Below, piece by piece: positions 25,372 to 33,595 of a stretch of 64,000 nt of DNA. This DNA comes from Pseudomonas sp. RIT-PI-q. GTDB lineage: Bacteria; Pseudomonadota; Gammaproteobacteria; Pseudomonadales; Pseudomonadaceae. How positions within the stretch are numbered: position 1 is the stretch's first letter; each line of letters opens with the position of its first letter. The notes beneath the pieces were generated by a model. The model was given only the letters and a program-made list of their open reading frames with translations. It was not told the DNA's origin and did no database searches. The stretch spans positions 62,001 to 126,000 of the forward strand of contig NZ_LHPC01000049.1 in the NCBI RefSeq assembly GCF_001297125.1. The letters are read 5' to 3'. Position numbers and translations under genes: made by a program.

Positions 25372-25913
25372 GCACTCAACCGACTCATTTCGCACCACTG
25401 GCGCGGCTGCTGCACTGGCTGATGGCGTTGATGATCATCGCCATGCTGTTTATTGGCGCGGGCATGGCCGCCTCGGTGTCTGAACGCCATGAGTGGCTGA
25501 TCCATTTGCACAAACCCTTGGGTGTCGCGATCCTGCTGCTGGTGATCGTCCGCCTGGGGGTGCGCTTCTCCACGCAACAACCTCCGTTGCCGGCGGATTT
25601 ACCGGGCTGGCAGGCGCTGGCGGCCAAGGCGTCGCATGTCTTGCTGTATGCGCTGATGCTGATTTTGCCGCTGCTGGGCTGGGCGATGATATCGGCGGCA
25701 GGCGATCCGGTGATGCTTAGCAGCTCGCTGCAATTGCCATCGATCGTGCCAGCGAATGCGCAGGTGTTTGCGTTCCTGCGCAAGGCGCATGGGTACTTGG
25801 CGTACCTGCTGTTCCTGACGGTGCTGCTGCATTTGGCGGCGGCGTTGTTTCACGGTTGGATACGTCGCGACGAGGTGCTGGACAGCATGCTGCGGGGGAA
25901 GGATCGCCACTGA
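25368..25913 (+). CDS. cytochrome b561, partner of the catalase-like peroxidase
   Basis: A 181-residue four-helix cytochrome b561 with His ligands in ARLLHWLMALMIIAM, EWLIHLHKPLGVAI and LLHLAAALFHGW. Start and upstream stop overlap as ATGA, so it is translationally coupled to the peroxidase. Together they could carry electrons from the quinol pool to periplasmic peroxide. This electron path is inference from the pairing. Confidence 0.9.
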   Translation: MSTQPTHFAPLARLLHWLMALMIIAMLFIGAGMAASVSERHEWLIHLHKPLGVAILLLVIVRLGVRFSTQQPPLPADLPGWQALAAKASHVLLYALMLILPLLGWAMISAAGDPVMLSSSLQLPSIVPANAQVFAFLRKAHGYLAYLLFLTVLLHLAAALFHGWIRRDEVLDSMLRGKDRH

Positions 25914-25928
25914 TCCCCCGCGAAAACC

Positions 25929-26069
25929 TGTAGCAGCTGTCGAGCTTGCGAGGCTGCGTTCGGCTGCGAAGCAGTCGCAAAACCAAACGCCGCGGTTATT
26001 CAGATTGACCGAGGTGAATGGCTTGACGACTGCTTCGCAGCCGGACGCAGGCTTCGCCCGCTGCTACAT
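25929..26069. repeat. long inverted repeat element between convergent genes
   Basis: Facing arms TGTAGCAGCTGTCGAGCTTG and complementary CGCAGCCGGACGCAGGCTTC...GCTGCTACA enclose about 60 bases. It is a variant of the local REP-like elements and lies between two convergent genes. Confidence 0.75.
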
Positions 26070-26071
26070 GG

Positions 26072-27274
26072 TCAGTGTGAGGCGGCTTCCAGCGGTTGGG
26101 TCTGGGTGGCGAGTGTTCGCCACCAGTAAATCAATGCCACGGCGTTGATGCTTGCACCTAACAGGCACACACCCATCCACCCGGCCCAGGCATACATCGC
26201 CGTTGAACCGATCGAGCCCAGGGCGCTGCCAATCGAATAAAACAGCATGTAACCGGCGGTGAGTCGACTTTGGGCTTCGGGGCGCACGCTATAAATCATG
26301 CTTTGGCTGGTGACATGCACGGCCTGCAAACCCAGATCCAGCGTGATCACCCCAAGCAGCAAGGCCCACAGTGAGGACTGGGTGAGCGCGATAGGCAACC
26401 AGGAAACCAGCATCAATAACAGTGACAAACCGCTGGTCCATTGACCCCAGCCACGACCGGCCGGATGCCCGGCGCGGGCGGCAGCCAAGGCGCCGGCGGC
26501 CCCTGCCAGTCCGAATAATCCGATTTGGGTGTGGGACAACGACAGCGGCGGTGCGCTCAGCGGCAACACCATGGGCGTCCACAACACCATGGCGCTGGCG
26601 AAGGTCAGCAGCGCCAGGATGGCCCGTTGACGCAACACCGGTTCTTCCTTGAACAACGTGAACACCGAGCCGATCAACGCGCTGTAACTGCTGCGGGTTT
26701 TGGCGGCTTCATGCTTGGGCAGCACGCGGAACAACAGCAGCGCCATCACCAGCGTCAAACCCGCCGACAACAGATAGATCGAGCGCCAGCCGGCCAGGTC
26801 AGCCATGCCGCCGGACACTGTCCGGGCCAGCAAAATACCGACGACGATGCCGCTGGTAATCACACCCACCACACGCCCTCGTTGCGCCGGCACTGCCAAC
26901 GTCGCGGCATAGGCCACCAGCACCTGAGTCACGACCGCGAGCAAACCGGTCAACGTCATTCCGATCAGCAGCCAAGCGCTGTTCGAGGCCAGAGCGATCA
27001 TCAACAAGGCCAACACTGATAAAAGGGTTTGCGTGACGATCAAACGTCGACGGTTCAGCAGATCGCCGAGCGGCACCAACAGCAACAATCCGACGCCATA
27101 ACCGACCTGAGTGAGCGTGACGATAATGCCGATGGTTGCCGTATCCATGGCGAACGCCTTGGCCATGGCATCGAGCAGCGGCTGTGCGTAATACACGTTG
27201 CCAACGGCGAGTCCGCACGCGACAGCAAATAGCAGCACCACGCCAGTGCTGAGAATTGGTTGATTGGGCTTCAT
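26072..27274 (-). CDS. MFS transporter (drug/sugar efflux type)
   Basis: A 400-residue, 12-helix MFS exporter. The N-terminal GNVYYAQPLLDAMAKAF, the loop PLGDLLNRRRL after helix 2 and the TGLLAVVTQVLVAY segment are common in the YfcJ/AraJ-type efflux group. It is read divergently from an HxlR repressor, and the shared 94-base gap contains two copies of a dyad operator. Substrate is unknown; electrophile or drug efflux is typical for such pairs. Confidence 0.85.
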   Translation of the reverse strand: MKPNQPILSTGVVLLFAVACGLAVGNVYYAQPLLDAMAKAFAMDTATIGIIVTLTQVGYGVGLLLLVPLGDLLNRRRLIVTQTLLSVLALLMIALASNSAWLLIGMTLTGLLAVVTQVLVAYAATLAVPAQRGRVVGVITSGIVVGILLARTVSGGMADLAGWRSIYLLSAGLTLVMALLLFRVLPKHEAAKTRSSYSALIGSVFTLFKEEPVLRQRAILALLTFASAMVLWTPMVLPLSAPPLSLSHTQIGLFGLAGAAGALAAARAGHPAGRGWGQWTSGLSLLLMLVSWLPIALTQSSLWALLLGVITLDLGLQAVHVTSQSMIYSVRPEAQSRLTAGYMLFYSIGSALGSIGSTAMYAWAGWMGVCLLGASINAVALIYWWRTLATQTQPLEAASH

Positions 27275-27290
27275 GCCAGGCTCCTAAAGT

Positions 27291-27307
27291 GGTTTCTAAA
27301 TAAAACC
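27291..27307. promoter_or_regulatory. HxlR operator candidate 1 (MFS side)
   Basis: GGTTTCTAAATAAAACC: an inverted repeat with 5-base arms and 7-base centre, 17 bases upstream of the MFS start. Confidence 0.5.
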
Positions 27308-27327
27308 AGTTGTACGGTAAGGAGTCC

Positions 27328-27344
27328 GGTTTTATATTGCAACC
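27328..27344. promoter_or_regulatory. HxlR operator candidate 2 (HxlR side)
   Basis: GGTTTTATATTGCAACC: a second copy in mirror position. The whole block reads GTGGTT-N6-TAAAACC-N20-GGTTTTA-N6-AACCAC from 27289 to 27346. Confidence 0.5.
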
Positions 27345-27368
27345 ACATTTGTTGTCGAGAGCGTATTC

Positions 27369-27815
27369 ATGGCCAAACGTACAAGCATGGAAGACGCCGA
27401 ATGCCCGGTTGCCCGTTCACTGGATGCCATTGGCGATTGGTGGTCATTGCTGATCGTGCGCGATGCGTTCGATGGCATCCGCCGGTTCGGTGAGTTCCAA
27501 CGCAATCTGGGCATGGCGAAAAACATTCTCTCGGCGCGCCTGCGGACGCTGGTGGCCCACGGGATATTCGACCTGGTGCCGGCCTCGGATGGCAGCGCTT
27601 ATCAGGAATACGTGCTGACCGAGAAAGGCAAAGGCCTGTTCCCGTTGATCATTGGATTGCGACAGTGGGGGGAGGCGTTTTTCTATGAGGCAGGGGAGGC
27701 GCGTTCGCGGGTGGTTGACCGAGCTCATGGGCAGCCCGTGCGCCGGTTGGAGTTACGCGCCGAGGATGGACGTTTGCTGGGTCCGGAGGATTGTGTGCGG
27801 GTTGTGGCTGAGTGA
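27369..27815 (+). CDS. HxlR-family transcriptional regulator
   Basis: A 148-residue winged-helix regulator of the HxlR group: CPVARSLDAIGDWWSLLIVRDAFDG, FGEFQRNLGMAKNILSARLRTLVAHGI and a C-terminal wing. The Cys in EDAECPVARSL is the conserved N-terminal Cys that senses electrophiles in some members. It probably represses the divergent MFS gene and itself through the two mirror-image operators between them. Confidence 0.9.
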   Translation: MAKRTSMEDAECPVARSLDAIGDWWSLLIVRDAFDGIRRFGEFQRNLGMAKNILSARLRTLVAHGIFDLVPASDGSAYQEYVLTEKGKGLFPLIIGLRQWGEAFFYEAGEARSRVVDRAHGQPVRRLELRAEDGRLLGPEDCVRVVAE

Positions 27816-27819
27816 AACG

Positions 27820-27899
27820 TCAAAAGATCGCAGGCTTCGCCAGCTCCTACAGGGTTTTGTGTACACCTGTAGGAGCTGCCGAAGGCTGCGATCTTTTGA
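27820..27899. repeat. Inverted repeat element, GGCTGCGATC family
   Basis: Facing arms CAAAAGATCGCAGG and GGCTGCGATCTTTTG lie between the convergent HxlR and M14 peptidase genes. Confidence 0.9.
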
Positions 27900-27921
27900 T
27901 CTTGATACGTGAAAACGATGA

Positions 27922-29073
27922 TCAGCGTAGGGTATTGACCATCTCCGCCACCGTCGTCAACACATCCTTCCCCAACTGCTTCGATCGCTTCCCCGACCAC
28001 CCAGTCAACGCATTCGGCGCGTCATTATTGTCCTTGAACGGCATCTCCAACGTCAGCGACAAGCAGTCAAATTTTTGCCCAACGCTGTTGCACGCCAGCG
28101 TCATGTTGGCCTTGCCCGGCTCATCTCGGGTGTAGCCGTGCTTGGTCTGGAAGTCTTTGGTCAGGTGCTTCAAGTGATCGCGGAAGTGGGTTTCGAGCTT
28201 CTCGATCCGCGGCGTATAACCAGGATTGCCTTCGCAACCGGCGGTGAATACGTAGGGAATTTCTTCATCGCCGTGGATGTCGAGGAACAGGTCGACGCCG
28301 TACTTTTCCATCTGCTGTTGTACGAAAAACACTTCCGGGCTGATTTCCTGGCTGGCGCTCTGCCACGCGCGGTTCAGGTCCTGGCCCATGGCGTTGGTGC
28401 GCAGGTGACCGTGGAAGGCGCCGTCCGGGTTCATGTTCGGCACCAGGTACAGGTCGGCGCTGGCCAGCAGTTTGTTGAGGACCGGGTCGTCGTGTTTTTC
28501 CAGGCGTTCGATCACACCTTCCATGAACCATTCGGCCATGTGTTCGCCCGGGTGTTGCTGGGCAATCATCCAGACCTTGCGCTGACCTTCGGCGCCAGTG
28601 CCTTTACGTAGCAGCTGAATATCACGCCCTTCGGCGCTCTTGCCGGTGGCCAGCAGCTCGGTGCCAGCCTTGGTCAGTGCCTGCTCGATCAGCCAGTCAT
28701 GACGGCCACGGCTGTAGGGTTCGAAGTAGGCGAACCAGGCGTGGGTAGCCGTGGCTTCGAGGCTGAAGCGCAGGCAGTCGCCTTCGAAGATGGTCGGCAC
28801 CCGGAACCAGTTGACGTGGTCGTAGGAGGCTACGGCCTGATAACCATCCCACGCCTTGTTGTACGAAGATTTGCTGGCATTGTTCAGACGAAACCAGTGC
28901 TCCTGACCGACGTGCAGACCGCTGGCCTTGAAGTGGAACCACTGAAAGTGCGGGCTGCGCGTGTCTGGCTTGATGGCCAGCAGGGCTTGCAATGGGTTGC
29001 TGATGTCCAGCACTTCAATGTTGCCACTGTCGAAGTTGGCACTGATGTCGAAAGAGGATTTAGCCACGGTCAT
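27922..29073 (-). CDS. M14-family zinc carboxypeptidase, cytosolic-carboxypeptidase type
   Basis: A 383-residue protein with an N-terminal beta-sandwich of about 125 residues (FHFKASGLHVGQEHWFRL, WFAYFEPYS) and a C-terminal M14 peptidase domain. Zinc ligands are in IAQQHPGEHMAEWF (His and Glu) and DIHGDEE (His); the catalytic Glu is in SLTLEMPFKD. This order matches the CCP/AGBL-type M14 subfamily, which in eukaryotes trims glutamate from tubulin; bacterial substrates are largely unknown. There is no signal peptide, so it is cytosolic. Confidence 0.88.
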   Translation of the reverse strand: MTVAKSSFDISANFDSGNIEVLDISNPLQALLAIKPDTRSPHFQWFHFKASGLHVGQEHWFRLNNASKSSYNKAWDGYQAVASYDHVNWFRVPTIFEGDCLRFSLEATATHAWFAYFEPYSRGRHDWLIEQALTKAGTELLATGKSAEGRDIQLLRKGTGAEGQRKVWMIAQQHPGEHMAEWFMEGVIERLEKHDDPVLNKLLASADLYLVPNMNPDGAFHGHLRTNAMGQDLNRAWQSASQEISPEVFFVQQQMEKYGVDLFLDIHGDEEIPYVFTAGCEGNPGYTPRIEKLETHFRDHLKHLTKDFQTKHGYTRDEPGKANMTLACNSVGQKFDCLSLTLEMPFKDNNDAPNALTGWSGKRSKQLGKDVLTTVAEMVNTLR

Positions 29074-29347
29074 AGTCGATTCCTGATTATGATTTTATGG
29101 CTGCTACTTTACACGCTGGGAAGGGAAAAACCGGGGGAAATTGCGGGGTGAAAGGGGGGCGTCCTCCTTGACGCCGACGCAGCTTAGAGACTGTGCGATT
29201 GATTCTCAAGTGCTATTTTTCATTAGTTTGGCCCAATGATGCCGGGCATCTCTTGCCAACGGACATTCTTTTGATATCATCCGCGCCATTCGAATTTGCA
29301 GCACCTAAAGACTTCATTAGCCTGAAGGTAAAGCCAGAATAACTGGC
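29074..29347. other. intergenic region left of PrrF
   Basis: This holds the leader of the M14 gene on the minus strand and about 200 bases where I see no gene or clear signal. Confidence 0.4.
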
Positions 29348-29461
29348 AAAAAAAAGACCCGGCAAAAAGCCGGGTCAAAAACCGTGATTAGCCTGATGAG
29401 GAGAGAGTCCAGGAGACCGACCTAAGGTTCCTTGGACAATCGACTGATCTCGCGACCAGCT
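29348..29461 (-). ncRNA. prrF: PrrF-type iron-responsive small RNA
   Basis: The minus strand encodes a 114-nt RNA that begins AGCTGGTCGCGAGATCAG, carries the conserved core CTCATCAGGCTAATCACGG, and ends in a terminator hairpin GACCCGGC-TTTTT-GCCGGGTC followed by eight T. Start, core and terminator match PrrF. PrrF RNAs pair with mRNAs of iron-using proteins when iron is scarce. The promoter has TTGACT, a 17-base spacer and ATTATT (29496-29468) and is covered by a Fur box. Confidence 0.93.
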
Positions 29462-29464
29462 ACA

Positions 29465-29483
29465 TGCAATAATAATCATTCTC
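29465..29483. promoter_or_regulatory. Fur box over the prrF promoter
   Basis: The 19 bases TGCAATAATAATCATTCTC match the Fur consensus GATAATGATAATCATTATC at 14 positions and overlap the -10 box and start site of prrF. Confidence 0.8.
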
Positions 29484-29555
29484 GTTTGCAAGTCAAATGA
29501 TTTTATCTGCGCGATTGGAAAATTCTTTCCCGTCCTCCTCGTAAACACCTCCGTC

Positions 29556-29897
29556 TCACCTGTTCTGATGGTCCTCCAGGGACCGATCCACCATCGCCTT
29601 GGCCATGTCGATCATGTGCACGGTCGAAAACGCCAGATCCCGAGGTGCGCCTTGCAGGTTGTTGGCTGACTCGAAGGCTGTCGCGGCGGCACAACGCAGC
29701 AGATCTGACGCATGAACCAAAGCCTCTTCGCAGCTGATGTTGCGGTTCACATCAAAGAAGCGTTCCTCGACCACCTCTTCTGAAACAGCTGGTTTCAAGT
29801 AATAGTCCAGCGCGCGCTGCGCAGCGGCAGAGCCTTGGGGGGAGGTGAGGCTGGTGTCGATTTGCATGTCAGGCAGGTCATTGCTGGGGATATTCAT
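29556..29897 (-). CDS. small DUF6124-like protein
   Basis: A 113-residue cytosolic protein with AAQRALDYYLKPAVSEE in the first third and a helical C-terminus (DMAKAMVDRSLEDH), a pattern shared by the Pseudomonas DUF6124 family, which usually reads AADRALDHYL. Function is unknown. The frame is open upstream across the next gene, but ATG at 29897 gives the family length. It diverges from the PrtR-like repressor gene 129 bases away. Confidence 0.75.
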   Translation of the reverse strand: MNIPSNDLPDMQIDTSLTSPQGSAAAQRALDYYLKPAVSEEVVEERFFDVNRNISCEEALVHASDLLRCAAATAFESANNLQGAPRDLAFSTVHMIDMAKAMVDRSLEDHQNR

Positions 29898-30026
29898 GGC
29901 GGGGGCAAGCTCCGTGTTAGATTCAGATCCGTGAACCAATCCTAGTACGAAGTGTATTTGTGACGAGAATTTAAATACTACAAGTTGTGTTTTGATGGCC
30001 GGAGGCGCCCACGTATCGTGCCGCAC

Positions 30027-30674
30027 ATGGATAAATGGATTGAATTGGTCAAGGCCAAGATGAGTGAACTCAAAGTCACTCAAGAGATACTCGCTGAACG
30101 CCTCGGGATGTCCCAGGGCGGCGTCGGCCACTGGCTGAATAAACGTCGCGAGCCCGGCATCGACAACATGAATCGCGTGTTGAAAGCGCTCGGAATGGAC
30201 TTTCTCGAAGTGGCGCTGGTGATCCGCGAGCCACTCGTCCCGGACGCTGACGAGATACCGCTGGCGCACAAGTACAACCCGTACTTCCGCTATCCGGTCA
30301 GCGACTGGCGGGAGCCGGCTGAGGCGCGCGAGGGTGAGCTGAAACTGTGTAGCAAGGAGCGCTATGAGCTGACCGACTACCACGCCCAGGGCCCGGCTTT
30401 CTGGTTGAGTGTGGTGGGCGATGCGATGACCGCGCCCAGCGGTATCAGTATCGCCGAGGGCATGATGATACTGGTGGACCCGGCCATTGTGCCGGAACCC
30501 GGAAAACTGGTGATCGCGCGGTGGCAGGACAGCGCCGAGGCGACGTTTCGCAAGCTGATCGAAGAGGGCGGGCAGCGTTACCTGGTCCCGCTCAATCCGA
30601 CGTATCCGAAAGCCCTGTTCACCGAAGAGTGCCGAATCATCGGCGTGGTGGTTCAGGCAACAGCCAAGTTCTGA
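30027..30674 (+). CDS. PrtR/LexA-like S24-family transcriptional repressor
   Basis: A 215-residue repressor. The N-terminal HTH (VTQEILAERLGMSQGGVGHWLNKRR) is like CI/PrtR, and the C-terminal half is an S24 peptidase-like domain. The Lys of the usual Ser-Lys dyad is in ATFRKLIEEGG, but the position of the catalytic Ser (GDSM in LexA and CI) reads GDAM in VVGDAMTAPSG. If so, self-cleavage after DNA damage is lost or altered. No tailocin or prophage genes adjoin it. ATG at 30027 is the family start. Confidence 0.85.
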   Translation: MDKWIELVKAKMSELKVTQEILAERLGMSQGGVGHWLNKRREPGIDNMNRVLKALGMDFLEVALVIREPLVPDADEIPLAHKYNPYFRYPVSDWREPAEAREGELKLCSKERYELTDYHAQGPAFWLSVVGDAMTAPSGISIAEGMMILVDPAIVPEPGKLVIARWQDSAEATFRKLIEEGGQRYLVPLNPTYPKALFTEECRIIGVVVQATAKF

Positions 30675-30676
30675 TC

Positions 30677-30708
30677 AGATCGGTCCTCGCAAGGCGTAGG
30701 ACCGATCT
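30677..30708. terminator. bidirectional terminator
   Basis: An 11-base perfect stem, AGATCGGTCCT and AGGACCGATCT, around a 10-base loop lies between the convergent repressor and liuD genes. Confidence 0.75.
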
Positions 30709-30713
30709 TCGTT

Positions 30714-32669
30714 TCAGGCTTCTTCCAACTCGACCAGCGCGCTGCCTTCGCTGACCATCTCGCCTTCCTGGCAATACAACGCCTTGATCACGCCTGCGTG
30801 TGGCGCACGAATGCTGTGCTCCATCTTCATCGCTTCCAGCACCACCAGCTGCGCCCCGGCCTCGACCGTTTGCCCGGCCTCGACCAACACCCGCACGATG
30901 CTGCCGTTCATGGGCGCGGTGAGCCCGCCTTGATGGCTATGACTGGCTTCGACGGCACTGATCGGGTCATAAGACTCGATGCGGCGCAATTCACCTTCCC
31001 ATTGCAGGTACACGAAATCACCACGGCGGATTGCCCGATGCTGGCGGCGTACGCCGTCGTGCTCGGTCAGCAATTGTTCGCCCTTGAGCTGTGCCGTGTG
31101 CGCATCGGACGCGCCCAGGGTCAGCGCCCGGTCTTGCCCTTCGCAGCTCAAGTGCAGGGTGATTTCTGTCGGCAGGCCCGCGCGGAAACCGTTGCTGTTG
31201 GCCCACGGCGAACCCAGGTCATCGGCGCGGGTTGAGCGCGGCTGGCTCTGGGCAAACGCCTGGGCGGCGGCTTGCCAGAACTCGTCGCTGAGGTCGGCAG
31301 GTGCTGGCAGCAGTTGTTCCTGATAACGCGGGATGAACCCGGTATCCAGTTCAGCCGCGGCAAACGCCGGGTGGCCGATGATCCGGCGCAGGAAGTTGAT
31401 GTTGGTCTTGAGCCCGCCAATCGCAAATTCATCGAGCATGCTCAGCAAGCGCAGCCGCGCCTGTTCACGGTCCTCGCCCCAGGCAATCAGCTTGCCGAGC
31501 ATCGGGTCGTAGAATGGCGAGATCTCATCGCCTTCCTCGACGCCACTGTCGACACGCCGCCCCGGACCTTCGGCGGATTCGCGATACAACTCCAGACGCC
31601 CGGTGGCCGGCAGGAAATCATGGCTCGGGTCCTCGGCATACAGCCGCACTTCGATCGCATGGCCTACCAGCGGAACCTCGGCCTGTGTCATTGGCAGCGC
31701 TTCGCCACGGGCGACGCGAATCTGCCAGGCCACCAGGTCGAGGCCGGTGATGGCTTCGGTGACCGGGTGTTCGACTTGCAGGCGCGTGTTCATTTCCATG
31801 AAGAAGAACTCGCCGCGCGAGTCCAGCAGAAACTCAACGGTGCCGGCGCCGACGTAACCGATGGCTTGTGCCGAATGCACAGCGGCTTCGCCCATGGCGC
31901 GACGCAATTCCGGGCTCAGGCCGGGAGCCGGTGCTTCTTCGACGACTTTCTGGTGCCGGCGCTGAATCGAGCAGTCACGTTCGTTGAGGTACAGGCAATT
32001 GCCGTGCTGGTCGGCGAACACCTGGATTTCCACGTGGCGCGGCTTGAGCAGGTATTTCTCCACGAGCATCCGCGAATCGCCGAACGAGGATTTCGCTTCA
32101 CGCTGGGCCGAGGCCAGGGCTTCGGCCAGTTGGCTGACGTCCTCGACCACTTTCATGCCTTTGCCGCCGCCACCCGCCGTGGCTTTGAGCAGCACCGGAT
32201 AACCGATGCGCTCGCAGGCATCGCGGAAGGTGTCGAGGTCTTGCGCTTCACCGTGATAGCCCGGCACCAGCGGCACGCCGGCGGTTTCCATCAAGGCTTT
32301 GGCGGCGGATTTGCTGCCCATGGCGTCGATGGCCGAGGCGGGCGGGCCGAGGAAAATCAGGCCCGCTTCTTCGATGGCGCGGGCGAACCCGGCGTTCTCG
32401 GAAAGAAAGCCATAACCCGGATGAATCGCCTGTGCGCCACTGGCCTTGGCGGCGGCGATCAGTTTGTCGATTTGCAGGTAACTGTCGGCGGCTTTGCTGC
32501 CACCGAGGTCGACGCGGATATCCGCTTCGCGGCTGTGCCGAGCGTCACGGTCGGTGGCGCTGTGCACGGCCACGGTGGTCAGGCCCAGAGCCTTGGCGGT
32601 GCGCATCACGCGGCACGCGATTTCGCCACGGTTGGCCACCAGCAGAGAGGTAATGACAGGTGCGCTCAT
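30714..32669 (-). CDS. liuD: 3-methylcrotonyl-CoA carboxylase, biotin-containing alpha subunit
   Basis: A 651-residue biotin carboxylase with ATP-grasp fold and C-terminal biotinyl domain. It starts at SLLVANRGEIACRVMRTAKALG, has the glycine loop KATAGGGGKGMKVV and the catalytic MEMNTRLQVEHPVTE, and the biotin lysine is Lys615 in LEAMKMEHS. It carboxylates 3-methylcrotonyl-CoA in leucine breakdown with the LiuB subunit. The start overlaps the liuC stop by one base (TGATG). The frame is open upstream but family alignment demands ATG 32669. Confidence 0.95.
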   Translation of the reverse strand: MSAPVITSLLVANRGEIACRVMRTAKALGLTTVAVHSATDRDARHSREADIRVDLGGSKAADSYLQIDKLIAAAKASGAQAIHPGYGFLSENAGFARAIEEAGLIFLGPPASAIDAMGSKSAAKALMETAGVPLVPGYHGEAQDLDTFRDACERIGYPVLLKATAGGGGKGMKVVEDVSQLAEALASAQREAKSSFGDSRMLVEKYLLKPRHVEIQVFADQHGNCLYLNERDCSIQRRHQKVVEEAPAPGLSPELRRAMGEAAVHSAQAIGYVGAGTVEFLLDSRGEFFFMEMNTRLQVEHPVTEAITGLDLVAWQIRVARGEALPMTQAEVPLVGHAIEVRLYAEDPSHDFLPATGRLELYRESAEGPGRRVDSGVEEGDEISPFYDPMLGKLIAWGEDREQARLRLLSMLDEFAIGGLKTNINFLRRIIGHPAFAAAELDTGFIPRYQEQLLPAPADLSDEFWQAAAQAFAQSQPRSTRADDLGSPWANSNGFRAGLPTEITLHLSCEGQDRALTLGASDAHTAQLKGEQLLTEHDGVRRQHRAIRRGDFVYLQWEGELRRIESYDPISAVEASHSHQGGLTAPMNGSIVRVLVEAGQTVEAGAQLVVLEAMKMEHSIRAPHAGVIKALYCQEGEMVSEGSALVELEEA

Positions 32670-33484
32670 CAACGCGGCTCCTTGGTGGTGGTTGCGGCTT
32701 GCCAGCTCGGCGGACGTTTTTGCAGAAAGGCCCGCAGACCTTCCTGGCCTTCGGGGCTGACGCGAATTCGGGCGATAGCGTTTTCGGTGTAGCGACGCAG
32801 GGCCGGGGTCAGCGCACCGTTGCCGACTTCGCGCAGCAAGTCCTTGCTGACGCGCATGGCGGCCGGGCTGTTGAGCAGCAGGTTGTCGATCCACTGTTCG
32901 ACGTTCTGTTCCAGCTCAGCCGCCGGATAACTCTCCGACAACAAGCCGATTTCCCGTGCCCGTTGCCCGCCGAAACGTTCGGCGGTCAACGCATAACGGC
33001 GTGCCGCGCGCTCACCGATGGCTTGCACCACGAACGGGCTGATCACCGCCGGGGCCAGGCCGATGCGCACTTCCGACAGGCAGAACTGCGCGTCATCGGC
33101 ACCGATGGCCATGTCGCAGCAACTGATCAGGCCCAGCGCGCCGCCGAATGCCGCGCCTTGCACAACGGCCACGGTCGGAACTTTCAGCTTCGCGAGGTTG
33201 TACATCAACTCCGCGAGTTCCCGGGCGTCGTCGAGGTTGGTGTGGTAATCGAGTTCGGCCGATTGCTGCATCCAGGCCAGGTCGGCGCCGGCGCTGAAGT
33301 GTTTGCCACGGCCACGCACCAGCAGGAATCGCAGGCTGGCATCGCTCGATACCTTGTCCAGGGCGAGGATCAGTTCGCGGATCATTTCGGCGTTGAAGGC
33401 GTTGTTCTTTTCTTCACGGCTGAGCCACAGGGTCGCAAAACCCCGTGGGTCGGTCAGCAGTTCGAGGGTGTTGAAGTCGCTCAT
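32669..33484 (-). CDS. liuC: 3-methylglutaconyl-CoA hydratase
   Basis: A 271-residue crotonase-fold enzyme with the oxyanion segments KHFSAGADLAWMQQ and AAFGGALGLISCCDMAIG and the catalytic Glu region FCLSEVRIGLAPAVISPF. It hydrates 3-methylglutaconyl-CoA to HMG-CoA. It is coupled to liuD by a one-base overlap and follows liuB after a REP-like pair. Confidence 0.93.
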   Translation of the reverse strand: MSDFNTLELLTDPRGFATLWLSREEKNNAFNAEMIRELILALDKVSSDASLRFLLVRGRGKHFSAGADLAWMQQSAELDYHTNLDDARELAELMYNLAKLKVPTVAVVQGAAFGGALGLISCCDMAIGADDAQFCLSEVRIGLAPAVISPFVVQAIGERAARRYALTAERFGGQRAREIGLLSESYPAAELEQNVEQWIDNLLLNSPAAMRVSKDLLREVGNGALTPALRRYTENAIARIRVSPEGQEGLRAFLQKRPPSWQAATTTKEPR

Positions 33485-33508
33485 ATTCTTCCGTTCTCCA
33501 CGGCACTG

Positions 33509-33592
33509 TGTAGGAGCTGGCTTGCCAGCGAAGGCGGCCTTGAGCCTTGCAGCGCCGATGAAGACGCCTTCGCCGGCAAGCCGGCTCCTACA
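33509..33592. repeat. REP-like pair, GCTGGCTTGCCAGC variant, inside the liu operon
   Basis: Facing units GGAGCTGGCTTGCCAGCG and CGCCGGCAAGCCGGCTCC occupy the space between liuB and liuC. Confidence 0.85.
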
Positions 33593-33595
33593 GGA

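Noticed and set aside
30027..30674. Start of a tailocin or prophage region
   Set aside because: The PrtR-like repressor is flanked by liuD and a DUF6124-like gene, with no phage structural, lysis or integrase genes.
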